Assembly (NCBI RefSeq): GCF_000935125.1
Contig: NZ_JRKI01000008.1
Location: 310,001 to 374,000 of the forward strand
Origin: Streptomyces natalensis ATCC 27448
Lineage (GTDB): Bacteria; Actinomycetota; Actinomycetes; Streptomycetales; Streptomycetaceae
Reading direction: 5' to 3'
Length of the DNA stretch: 64,000 nt
The position numbers and the translations under genes were made by a program. The notes beneath the pieces were generated by a model, which was not told the origin of the DNA, did no database searches, and saw nothing but the letters and a program-made list of their open reading frames with translations. Shown in pieces: positions 51,670 to 60,047 of the stretch (positions within the stretch are counted from its first letter, which is position 1; every line of letters begins with the position of its first letter).

Positions 51670-54258
51670 TTACGGGGTGGGGACGGCCGCCTCGTCACAA
51701 GCCTGTGCACGCAGCGCACGGGCAAGATCATCCCGCTCCTCGGCGACCATCCGGCGCAGCGCCGGCGCCGCGTCCGCATGCCCCGCGAGCCAGGCGTCCG
51801 CCGCATCCAGCGTGGCCTGCTCCACCAGCCAGGACGGGAACAGCCCGCGCACCACCGACATGGCGATCTCGATGGACCGCTCCTGCCAGATCCGCTCGAT
51901 CATCGCGAAGTAGCGCGGCGCATACGGCGCCAGCAGCTCGCGCTGCCCGAACTGCACGAATCCGCTGATGGTGGCCTCCACCAGGGCGTTGGAGAGCACA
52001 TCGAGGTCCACGACGTCGGCCCAGGCCCGCGCCTTGACCTCGGTGGACGGGCGGGCGGCCAGAGCGCGGACCTGGTGGCGCCTGCCGGAGGCGGTGTCGT
52101 CCCGGGCCAGCTCGGCGCCGATCACGTCCTCGCCGGCCGCGCCGTGCGAGGCCAGCGGCTCCAGGAACGTCCAGCGCAGCTCCTGGTCCACCTCCAGGCC
52201 GTCGATCTTCGCGCTGCCGTCCAGCAGGCCGCGCAGCAGCTGGAGATCGGCGGGGCCGGCGGCGATGGCCGCGAAGTGCCGGGCCCAGGCCAGCTGGTGG
52301 CCGCTGCCCGGTTCGGCCAGCCGCAGCTCGCGCAGCGCGCCCTCGGCCAGCTCCCGGGTGGCGGCCTCGCGGCGGGCGGGCGCGGAGTAGTGCTCCAGCG
52401 CCGTACGGGCGTTGGCGTGCAGCGACTGAAGGACGCCGATGTCGGTCTCCCGGCCCGCGAAGCGCAGCACCAGATCCAGATAGTCGCGCGCCGGCACCAG
52501 GCCGTCGCGGGTCAGGCCCCACAGCGCGGCCCAGCACAGCGCCCGCGCCAGCGGGTCCTCCAGGTCGCCGAGCCGGGCCCGCAAGGTGGCCAGCGACCCC
52601 TCGTCGAACCGGATCTTGCAGTAGGTGAGGTCCTCGTCGTTGACCAGGACCAGCTCGGGCCGCTCGGCCCCGGCCAGCTCCGCGACGACCGTCCGCGGCC
52701 CGGTGACATCCACCTCCGTACGGGCGTAGCGCACCAGCGCCCCGTCCTCGTCCCGCCGGCGGTAGAGGCCCACCGCGACCCGGTGCGGCCGCAGCTGCGG
52801 CTGTGCGGCGGCCGCCTCCTGAAGGATGCTCAGCTCGGTGATCCGGGCCTGGGCGTCATAGGTCACCTGCGGGGTCAGGGAGTTGACCCCCGCCGTCTCC
52901 AGCCACGCCTTCGACCAGGCGGCCATGTCCCGCCCCGAGGTCTCCTCCAGCACCGACAGCAGATCCGCGAGCCGGGTGTTGCCGTACGCATGCCGCTTGA
53001 AATACCGCCGCGCGCCTTCGAGGAACGCGTCCTGCCCGGCATACGCCACCAGCTGCTTGAGCACCGAGGCGCCCTTGGCGTACGTGATGCCGTCGAAATT
53101 CAGCTTGGCGTCCTCCAGGTCACGGATATCGGCGGTGACCGGATGGGTGGAGGGCAGCTGATCGGCCCGGTACGCCCACGACTTACGGCGATTGGCGAAG
53201 GTGATCCAGCCGTTGGTGAACCGCGTCGCCCCCACCAGCGCGAACGCCCCCATGAAGTCCGCGAAGGACTCCTTGAGCCACAGGTCGTCCCACCACTGCA
53301 TGGTCACCAGATCGCCGAACCACATATGCGCCATCTCGTGCAGGATCACATTGGCCCGGCCCTCGTACGACGCCTCGGTGACCTTCCCCCGGAAGATGAA
53401 TTCCTCCCGGAACGTCACACAACCGGGGTTCTCCATCGCGCCCAGGTTGTATTCCGGCACAAAAGCCTGGTCGTACTTCCCGAACGGATACGGATAGTCG
53501 AAGTGGTCGTGGAAGAAGTCCAGGCCCTGCTTGGTGACGGTGAAGACGTCGTCCGCGTCGAAATGCCGCGCCAGGCCCTTGCGGCAGAGCGCACCCAGCG
53601 GGATCTCCAGCTCCGTCCCGTCGGCGAAGGTGCGGCGGTAGCTGTCGGCGACGTAGTGGTACGGACCGGCCACCACGGCGGTGATGTACGTGGAGATCGG
53701 CAGGGTCGGGGCGAAGCGGTGCCGCCCTTCCTCGGGCTCGCCCTCTTCCGCGCCGTTGCTGAGCACGACCCAGCCCTCCGGGGCGGTCACCTCGAAGCGG
53801 AACGGGGCCTTGAGGTCCGGCTGTTCGAAGTTGGCGAAGACCCGTCGGGCATCGGCCGGTTCGTACTGCGTGTAGAGATAGACCTCGCCGTCCTCGGGGT
53901 CGATGAAGCGGTGCAGCCCCTCGCCCGTACGGCTGTAGGCGCACCGGGCGTCGACGACGAGGGTGTTCTCGGCGGCCAGGTCCGCGAGCGCGATCCGGGT
54001 GCCGTCGAAGACCTCGGCCGGGTCCAGCGTGCGGCCGTTGAGGGTGACGGAGGTGACGGACGGCGCCAGCAGGTCCGCGAAGCTCGACGCGCCCGGCTCG
54101 GCGCAGCGGAAGCGGATGGTCGTACGGGAGCGGAAGGTGGCGGCGGCCTCGCCCTGCCCGACCGCGGAGCGGACGTCCAGCGCCACGTCGTACCCGTCGA
54201 CGCTCAGCAGCCGGCCCCGCGCGTGGGCCTCGTCCCGGGAAAGATTCTCACCTGGCAC
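51670..54258 (-). CDS. pepN: Aminopeptidase N (M1 family), paralogue 2
   Basis: An 862-residue M1 zinc aminopeptidase. YNLGAMENPGCVT is the exopeptidase motif, and ILHEMAHMWFGD with LKESFADF supplies the zinc ligands. N- and C-terminal domains are complete. It shares the N-terminal MPG-NL-RDEA pattern with the paralogue at 43815-46385 and many whole segments (DGITYAKGASVLKQLVAY). Differences in the pocket (CVTFREEF against AVTIRDQY) suggest different preferences. GTG 54258 is the start. It is divergent from the DsbA-like gene. Confidence 0.95.
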   Translation of the reverse strand: MPGENLSRDEAHARGRLLSVDGYDVALDVRSAVGQGEAAATFRSRTTIRFRCAEPGASSFADLLAPSVTSVTLNGRTLDPAEVFDGTRIALADLAAENTLVVDARCAYSRTGEGLHRFIDPEDGEVYLYTQYEPADARRVFANFEQPDLKAPFRFEVTAPEGWVVLSNGAEEGEPEEGRHRFAPTLPISTYITAVVAGPYHYVADSYRRTFADGTELEIPLGALCRKGLARHFDADDVFTVTKQGLDFFHDHFDYPYPFGKYDQAFVPEYNLGAMENPGCVTFREEFIFRGKVTEASYEGRANVILHEMAHMWFGDLVTMQWWDDLWLKESFADFMGAFALVGATRFTNGWITFANRRKSWAYRADQLPSTHPVTADIRDLEDAKLNFDGITYAKGASVLKQLVAYAGQDAFLEGARRYFKRHAYGNTRLADLLSVLEETSGRDMAAWSKAWLETAGVNSLTPQVTYDAQARITELSILQEAAAAQPQLRPHRVAVGLYRRRDEDGALVRYARTEVDVTGPRTVVAELAGAERPELVLVNDEDLTYCKIRFDEGSLATLRARLGDLEDPLARALCWAALWGLTRDGLVPARDYLDLVLRFAGRETDIGVLQSLHANARTALEHYSAPARREAATRELAEGALRELRLAEPGSGHQLAWARHFAAIAAGPADLQLLRGLLDGSAKIDGLEVDQELRWTFLEPLASHGAAGEDVIGAELARDDTASGRRHQVRALAARPSTEVKARAWADVVDLDVLSNALVEATISGFVQFGQRELLAPYAPRYFAMIERIWQERSIEIAMSVVRGLFPSWLVEQATLDAADAWLAGHADAAPALRRMVAEERDDLARALRAQACDEAAVPTP

Positions 54259-54392
54259 GACGTGACTCCCTCGTCTTCGTCTCTTCTTCGGCTCGGATGT
54301 CTCGCATATCGAACACTGGGAATCATGGCACGGCGTCCGGTTGTTGAACCGTGCGCACCAGCACGCATACGCCGTATCCCTGAGGAGTTCCC

Positions 54393-55037
54393 GTGTCCGA
54401 GAGCGCGAAGACCCCCGCCGACTTCTGGTTCGACCCGATCTGCCCCTGGGCCTGGATGACCTCCCGCTGGATGCTGGAGGTGGAAAAGGTCCGCCCGGTC
54501 GAGGTGCGCTGGCATGTGATGAGCCTGGCGGTGCTCAACGAGGACAAGCTCGACCAGCTGCCCGAGCAGTACGCCGAGAACATGCGCCCCGGCGGCAAGT
54601 CCTGGGGCCCGGTCCGCGTGGTGATCGCCGCACAGCAGCTGTACGGCGACGAGGCCGTCGGCCGGCTCTACACCGCGCTCGGCACCCGTTTCCACAACCA
54701 GGGCCTGGGCGTGAACCCGGAGAGCATCGCCGCCGCCCTGGAGGACGCGGGCCTGCCCGCCGACCTGATCGAGTACGCCGGCAAGGACACCTACGACGCC
54801 GAGCTGCGCGCCTCCCACAAGGCCGGTATCGACCTCGTCGGCCAGGAGGTCGGCACCCCGGTCATCGCCGTCCCCGGCTCCGACGGCGACCAGATCGCCT
54901 TCTTCGGCCCGGTCGTCACCCCGGCCCCCAAGGGCGAGGAGGCCGCCAAGCTGTGGGACGGGACGCTGATGGTGGCGTCGATCCCGGGCTTCTACGAAAT
55001 CAAGCGGACGCGGACGCAGGGGCCGATTTTCGACTGA
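54393..55037 (+). CDS. DsbA-family oxidoreductase, mycothiol-dependent nitroreductase-like
   Basis: A 214-residue thioredoxin-fold protein of the group annotated from mycobacterial Rv2466c. The active site is FDPICPWAWMTSRW; Rv2466c has CPWC, so the resolving cysteine is replaced by Ala here and only a monothiol mechanism is possible. The helical insert and the C-terminal EVGTPVIAV (cis-Pro) are intact. It probably reduces substrates with mycothiol. GTG 54393 has GAGGAG 6 bp upstream. It shares a terminator with sodF. Confidence 0.88.
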   Translation: MSESAKTPADFWFDPICPWAWMTSRWMLEVEKVRPVEVRWHVMSLAVLNEDKLDQLPEQYAENMRPGGKSWGPVRVVIAAQQLYGDEAVGRLYTALGTRFHNQGLGVNPESIAAALEDAGLPADLIEYAGKDTYDAELRASHKAGIDLVGQEVGTPVIAVPGSDGDQIAFFGPVVTPAPKGEEAAKLWDGTLMVASIPGFYEIKRTRTQGPIFD

Positions 55038-55069
55038 TGCCGGTCATGCCGATGTGCGGCTGCCAGGTG

Positions 55070-55108
55070 GGAGCGCCCCCGTACGTATCCGACGTACGGG
55101 GGCGCTCC
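55070..55108. terminator. Bidirectional terminator, DsbA-like and sodF genes
   Basis: A perfect 17-bp stem (55070-55086 with 55092-55108) has a 5-nt loop between the convergent stop codons. Confidence 0.9.
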
Positions 55109-55172
55109 GTCATTCCGCCTGCCGGTGAACGGTGAGAAGACGATCACGAGGCAGGACGATCAGAGGGCGCCG

Positions 55173-55814
55173 TCACGGCGCCAGCAGCAGCGTGTTCGCA
55201 CGCTCCTTGGCGGCCGCGTACCGCCTGGCCACGTCCTGCCAGTTGACGACCCGCCACATCGCCTCGATGAAGTCCACCTTCTGGTTCTTGTACTGAAGGT
55301 AGAAGGCGTGCTCCCAGGCATCGAAGACCAGAATCGGCACCGAGCCCTGGCCGACATTGCCCTGGTGGTCGTAGATCTGCTCCACGATCAGCCGCCCGCT
55401 CACCGGCTCGTACGCCAGCACGCCCCAGCCGGAGCCCTGGGTGGTGGCCGCGGCCTTGGTCAGCTGTGCCTTGAACCCGGCGTACGACCCGAAGCTCTCC
55501 GCGATGGCGTCGGCCAGCTCGCCCACGCCGTCCTTCTCGTGCGGCTCGCCGCCGCCGTCACCGGACATGTTGTGCCAGTAGATGCTGTGCAGGATGTGCC
55601 CGGAGAGGTGGAACGCGAGGTTCTTCTCCAGGCCGTTGATGCTGCCCCAGCTCTCCTTGTCGCGCGCCTCGGCGAGCTGCTCCAGCGTGTCGTTCGCGCC
55701 CTTCACATACGCCGCGTGGTGCTTGTCGTGATGCAGCTCGATGATCTCGGGGCTGATGACCGGGGCCAGCGCCGCGTAGTCGTAGGGGAGTTCCGGAAGT
55801 GTGTAGGTCGCCAT
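55173..55814 (-). CDS. sodF: Fe(Mn) superoxide dismutase
   Basis: A 213-residue cytoplasmic SOD converting superoxide to peroxide and oxygen. Metal ligands lie in [25 protein letters not shown] and [13 protein letters not shown]. The length and sequence match Streptomyces SodF. ATG 55814 is the start. A Nur-type box (55850-55866) lies 35-51 bp upstream. In Streptomyces the nickel sensor Nur represses sodF when nickel is available and a Ni-SOD takes over, so the same control is expected. Confidence 0.95.
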   Translation of the reverse strand: MATYTLPELPYDYAALAPVISPEIIELHHDKHHAAYVKGANDTLEQLAEARDKESWGSINGLEKNLAFHLSGHILHSIYWHNMSGDGGGEPHEKDGVGELADAIAESFGSYAGFKAQLTKAAATTQGSGWGVLAYEPVSGRLIVEQIYDHQGNVGQGSVPILVFDAWEHAFYLQYKNQKVDFIEAMWRVVNWQDVARRYAAAKERANTLLLAP

Positions 55815-55849
55815 GCCGATCCCGCCTCCAAGCTGCGTGAATGCAGTAG

Positions 55850-55866
55850 TTGCAAATAATGTGCAA
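55850..55866. promoter_or_regulatory. Nur-type box upstream of sodF
   Basis: TTGCA-AATAATG-TGCAA is an inverted repeat in an AT-rich pocket, 35-51 bp ahead of the sodF start. Its form fits the TTGCA/TGCAA boxes bound by Nur at sodF promoters. Confidence 0.7.
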
Positions 55867-55929
55867 GAACACGCTATCAGCAGGAGTGATCACCGGACGG
55901 GCGCGGGCAGCGGGCCGGTCCCAAAGACG

Positions 55930-55970
55930 GAGGCGGGGCGGGACCTCCGTAGGAGATCCCGCCCCGCCTC
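55930..55970 (-). terminator. Terminator of the first amino-acid permease gene
   Basis: A perfect 14-bp stem (55930-55943 with 55957-55970) has an inner CTCC/GGAG helix, 22 bp past the stop codon. Confidence 0.85.
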
Positions 55971-55992
55971 GGGGAGCGTGCGACGGCCGCCG

Positions 55993-57426
55993 CTACCGCC
56001 CGGCGTTCTTGGCCAGCGCTCGCTGCCGCGCCAGCCCGACCGCGGCCAGCACCACACCGAAGCCGCCGGTGAACAGCAGCTGGATGCGCTGGTTGTCGTC
56101 CCGCAGCATCAGCAGCAGCACGCCGACGATGCCCACCAGCGCCACCACCGTCAGGACCGGGAAGGCCCACATCCTCACCACGAGCTTCTCCGGCGCCTCG
56201 CGCTCCAGCTGCCGCCGCATCCGCAGCTGGGACACCGCGATGAAGCCCCACACCACGAGCACGGCCGCGCCGACCATGTTCAGCAGCCACTGGAAGAGCG
56301 TGTCCGGCCACAGGAAGCTGAAGAGGACCGCGAGGAAGCCGAACGCGGAGCACAGCAGGACGGCATGGCGCGGCACGCCGCCGCTGACCTTGCCGAGGAA
56401 GGCCGGGCCCTGGCCGCGGGAGATCAGCGAGTACGCCATCCGCGAGGAGCCGTAGATGTTGGCGTTCACCGCGGACAGCAGCGCCAGCAGGATGACGACG
56501 TTCATGATCTGGCCGGCCGCCGGGATGTTGAGGTAGTCCAGGACGGCGACGTAGGGACCGCTCTTGGCGATCGAGGGGGCGCTCCACGGGATGACGGTGA
56601 CGATGACGGCCATCGAGCCGACGTAGAAGAGGGCGATCCGCCACATCGCGGTGCGCACCGCGCTCGCGACGCCGCGCACCGGGTCCTTGGACTCGGCGGC
56701 CGCGATGGTCACCGTCTCCAGACCGCCGTAGGCGAACACCGAGGCCAGTACGCCGACCATCAGACCGTCCGCGCCGTGCGGCAGGAAGCCGCCGTCGCCG
56801 GTGAGGTGGGAGGCGCCCGGGGCGTGGGTGCCGGGGAGGACGCCGCAGATGGCGAGGACGCCCAGCACCAGGAAGAGGGCGATCGCGACGACCTTCAGCG
56901 CGGCGAACCAGAACTCGAACTCACCGAAGTTGGAGACCGCCGTCAGGTTCGTGCCGGTGAAGACCACCATGAACAGCAGCACCCACATCCACAGCTGGGT
57001 GGCGGGGAACCACTGGATCATGATGGCCGCGGCGCCCAGCGCCTCGGCGGCCACCGCCACACACAGCAGCGCGGTGAACATCCAGCCCACCGTGAAGCCC
57101 GCCCAGGAGCCGATGGAGCGCTCGGCGTGCACGGAGAAGGAGCCGGAGGCCGGATTGGCCGCGGCCATCTCGCCGAGCATCCGCATGATCAGCATGACCA
57201 GCGCGCCCGAGACCGCATAGGCCAGCACGATCGAGGGGCCCGCGGCGGCGATGCCCTTGCCGGAGCCGACGAACAGGCCGGCGCCGATCACCCCGCCCAG
57301 GGCGATCATCGAAAGGTGCCGCTGCTTGAGGCCGTTGGACAGCGAGGGGCCGCCGCCGTGGCCGGCGTCGTGGACCGGATCGGCCGACCGGCTCGGGGAT
57401 GCGGCGGACGAAGATGTCCGATTCAT
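55993..57426 (-). CDS. Amino-acid permease (APC superfamily, GabP/AAT type), paralogue 1
   Basis: A 477-residue integral membrane transporter with about 12 helices. The first helix carries the family signature LGGVIGAGLFVGSG. ASGSFSVHAERSIGSWAGF and FAYGGLETVTIAAAESKDP follow. GFxVGSG-type proteins take up amino acids such as GABA, lysine or aromatic ones by proton symport; the substrate cannot be told. ATG 57426 (MNRTSSSAASPSRS) is the start. The next permease gene lies 204 bp upstream on the same strand. Confidence 0.92.
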   Translation of the reverse strand: MNRTSSSAASPSRSADPVHDAGHGGGPSLSNGLKQRHLSMIALGGVIGAGLFVGSGKGIAAAGPSIVLAYAVSGALVMLIMRMLGEMAAANPASGSFSVHAERSIGSWAGFTVGWMFTALLCVAVAAEALGAAAIMIQWFPATQLWMWVLLFMVVFTGTNLTAVSNFGEFEFWFAALKVVAIALFLVLGVLAICGVLPGTHAPGASHLTGDGGFLPHGADGLMVGVLASVFAYGGLETVTIAAAESKDPVRGVASAVRTAMWRIALFYVGSMAVIVTVIPWSAPSIAKSGPYVAVLDYLNIPAAGQIMNVVILLALLSAVNANIYGSSRMAYSLISRGQGPAFLGKVSGGVPRHAVLLCSAFGFLAVLFSFLWPDTLFQWLLNMVGAAVLVVWGFIAVSQLRMRRQLEREAPEKLVVRMWAFPVLTVVALVGIVGVLLLMLRDDNQRIQLLFTGGFGVVLAAVGLARQRALAKNAGR

Positions 57427-57630
57427 GTCGTATCTGTCCCAGTATGTGAGAGCGAAGCGGGGTGAAACTGCGTTCTCCCGGGGCCGCCGACGGCTCAACT
57501 CCAGGGGTCCTGCGGTGAAACGCGCTCAGTTTGAGTGCCTGTGTCCGCTCAGGGCAACAGTCGTGCAGCGAATGTTCGCTATTCAGACGAGATCGTGACC
57601 GTCTGTGGCCGTTTACTCGTCACATACGAC

Positions 57631-59037
57631 TTACCGTCGCCGCGCCCGCAGCTCCCGTACGCCCGCCACCGCCAGCACCGCCGCCGTCGCCGCGGCCGAC
57701 CACAGCAGCTGCGGCCGGGCCGAGTCCTCGGTCAGCATCAGCACCAGCACCCCGCCCATCGCCACCAGCGCCACCCAGCTCAGCCAGGGAAAAGCCCACA
57801 TCCGCAGCGTCAGCGTCTCGGGCGCCTCGCGTTCGATTCGCGGACGCAGCCGCAGCTGGGAGACGGCGATCAGCCCCCAGACGAACAGCAGCACCGCACC
57901 CACGGCATTGAGCATGTAGAGGAACACCGAATCCGGCCACTCCAGATTCAGCACGACGGAGACGAACCCGAAGGCCACCGAGGCCAGTACGGCCCGCCGC
58001 GGCACCCCGCCGCCCGACACCTTCAGCAGCGCCCGCGGCGCCTCGCCCCGCTCGGCCAGCGAGAACACCATCCGCGACGACCCGTAGAGATTGGCGTTCA
58101 GCGCCGACAGCAGCGCCACGAACACCACGATGTTCATGATCTGGCCGGCGCCCGGCACCCCGATGCTGTCCAGCACCGCGACGTACGGACTCTTGCCCGG
58201 CCGCATCGCCGACCACGGCAGCAGCGTGACGATGACCAGCATCGACCCCACATAGAAGAAGAGGATCCGCCACACCGCGCTGCGCACCGCCCGGCCCACC
58301 GCCCGCGCCGGATCGTCCGATTCGGCCGCCGCGATGGTGACCACCTCCAGCCCGCCGAACGCGAACACCACCGCCAGCACACCGGAGATCACCCCCGCCC
58401 AGCCACGGGGCAGAAACCCGCCCTGCCCGGTGAGGTTGGTCAGCCCGACCGGTTCCGTATGGGGCAGCACCCCGAAGACCGCCAGCACGCTCAGCGCCAG
58501 GAACAGCACGATCGCCGCGACCTTCAGCGCCGCGAACCAGAACTCGAACTCCCCGAAGTTCTTCACCGCGGAGAGATTGGCCGCGGTGAACACGACCATG
58601 AAGATCAGCACCCAGCCCCACTGCGGCACCGCGGGCGCCCAGCCATGGGCGATCTGCGCGGCGCCGGTCGCCTCCACCGCGAGCACCACGACCAGCATGA
58701 ACCAGTACAGCCAGCCCACGCTGAAGCCCGCCCAGCGCCCCAGCGCGCGCTCCGCATGCACCGAGAACGCACCGGAGGACGGCATCGCCGACGACATCTC
58801 CCCGAGCATCCGCATGATCAGCATCGCCAGCGCACCCGCGATCAGATACGACAGCACGATCCCCGGCCCGGCCACCGAGATCCCCGCGCCGGAGCCCACG
58901 AAGAGCCCCGCGCCGATCACCCCGCCCAGGCCCAGCATCGTCAGATGGCGCTGTTTGAGCCCGCCGTTGAGCGGCTCCGGTTCGCCGGCACCCGTACCGA
59001 GGGGCGCCGTCCCGGCGGGGGTCGTTGCGTCGTGCAT
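57631..59037 (-). CDS. Amino-acid permease (APC superfamily, GabP/AAT type), paralogue 2
   Basis: A 468-residue transporter, closely related to its neighbours. LGGVIGAGLFVGSG forms the substrate-binding first helix. SSGAFSVHAERALGRWAGF and FGGLEVVTIAAAESDDP are family signatures. About 12 membrane helices are visible. ATG 59037 is the start. A GTGA-N6-TCAC box lies 150-163 bp upstream, so Crp may influence it. Substrate is undefined. Confidence 0.92.
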   Translation of the reverse strand: MHDATTPAGTAPLGTGAGEPEPLNGGLKQRHLTMLGLGGVIGAGLFVGSGAGISVAGPGIVLSYLIAGALAMLIMRMLGEMSSAMPSSGAFSVHAERALGRWAGFSVGWLYWFMLVVVLAVEATGAAQIAHGWAPAVPQWGWVLIFMVVFTAANLSAVKNFGEFEFWFAALKVAAIVLFLALSVLAVFGVLPHTEPVGLTNLTGQGGFLPRGWAGVISGVLAVVFAFGGLEVVTIAAAESDDPARAVGRAVRSAVWRILFFYVGSMLVIVTLLPWSAMRPGKSPYVAVLDSIGVPGAGQIMNIVVFVALLSALNANLYGSSRMVFSLAERGEAPRALLKVSGGGVPRRAVLASVAFGFVSVVLNLEWPDSVFLYMLNAVGAVLLFVWGLIAVSQLRLRPRIEREAPETLTLRMWAFPWLSWVALVAMGGVLVLMLTEDSARPQLLWSAAATAAVLAVAGVRELRARRR

Positions 59038-59373
59038 CGGCTCGTACTTTCGCAGGGAGCGGTGGGCCGGAGGGTCGCCCCGGCGGCGCGCTTTGGTGGA
59101 ACCCCACAGGTCATCGCGGGGGCGGCCCCAGTTTCCCCGTACGCCGCGCGCTACCACAAAACCGGCGCCCCGCCGCGGCGGACTCCGTGACGAGCATCAC
59201 GTGACCTGCGGCGACGCACCGAGCCCCAACGGCTGCCCGGGTCCTGCCGGTTGAGCGGAACTCTCCAAGCGGGCCGGTGCGGCTTTGTCGTTGGCACACG
59301 ATGATCGCCGCCGACCCCGTGAACTAGGGTCTGGACGTCCTTTCCGTCCCTCACCCCCCCCCGCGGAGCCCCG
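59038..59373. other. Divergent intergenic region, permease 2 and bioY
   Basis: This 336-bp gap holds no gene. It contains a Crp-type box at 59187-59200, nearer the permease. AACTAGGGTCTGGAC at 59322-59336 includes a possible -10 (TAGGGT) for bioY. Confidence 0.5.
59187..59200. promoter_or_regulatory. Crp-type box upstream of permease 2
   Basis: GTGACGAGCATCAC fits GTGA-N6-TCAC, 150 bp ahead of the permease start on the minus strand. It shares its core and distance with the box upstream of the gene at 24210-24548. Confidence 0.45.
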
Positions 59374-59964
59374 ATGAGCACTGCCGCCTTCCCCCGTCCC
59401 GGTGAGGTCCTCGCCGACCTGCTGCCGGCCGCCACCGCCTCCCGCGCCCGCGTCCGCGACGCCGCGCTGGTCGTCGGCGGCGCCGCACTCACCGGTATCG
59501 CGGCGCAGATCGCCGTCCCGGTCCCCGGCTCCCCGGTCCCGGTCACCGGCCAGACCTTCGCCGCCCTCCTGGTCGGCGCCTCGCTCGGCACCGGCCGCGG
59601 GCTGCTCTCCCTCGCGCTGTACGCCCTGGCGGGCATGGCCGGTATGCCCTGGTTCGCGGGCGGCACCTCCGGAGTGGGCGTCACCTTCGGCTACATCGCG
59701 GGCATGCTGCTCGCCGCCACCGTCGTGGGCGCGCTGGCCCGCCGCGGCGGCGACCGCGGCGTCCTGCGCACCGCCACCACCATGGCCGCCGGTACGGCCC
59801 TGATCTACGCCGTCGGCGTTCCCTACCTCGCTCTGAGCACCGGGATGTCCGCCGGCCAGGCCGTGGCCCAGGGCCTGGTCCCGTTCCTGATCGGCGACGC
59901 CCTCAAGGCCGCGCTGGCCATGGGCGCCCTGCCCACGGCCTGGAAGCTCGCCAACCGCCGCTGA
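59374..59964 (+). CDS. bioY: Biotin transporter BioY
   Basis: A 196-residue integral membrane S component with about six helices. PVPGSPVPVTGQTFAALLVG, LALYALAGMAGMPWFAGG and GVTFGYIAGMLLAA are the BioY signatures lining the biotin pocket. No BioMN genes are next to it, so it works alone or with a shared ECF module. ATG 59374 follows a C-rich run. Terminated by the hairpin at 59992-60027. Confidence 0.94.
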   Translation: MSTAAFPRPGEVLADLLPAATASRARVRDAALVVGGAALTGIAAQIAVPVPGSPVPVTGQTFAALLVGASLGTGRGLLSLALYALAGMAGMPWFAGGTSGVGVTFGYIAGMLLAATVVGALARRGGDRGVLRTATTMAAGTALIYAVGVPYLALSTGMSAGQAVAQGLVPFLIGDALKAALAMGALPTAWKLANRR

Positions 59965-59991
59965 CCGGCGCCGGCGGCCCCTCAACGCACC

Positions 59992-60027
59992 CGGGCCCTG
60001 CCTCACCACACGGTGAGACGGGGCCCG
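59992..60027. terminator. Bidirectional terminator, bioY and permease 3
   Basis: A 16-bp stem (59992-60007 with 60012-60027), with wobble or mismatch at two positions and an ACAC loop, lies between the convergent genes. Confidence 0.75.
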
Positions 60028-60047
60028 TTGCGTTTCCGCTGTGCGCG

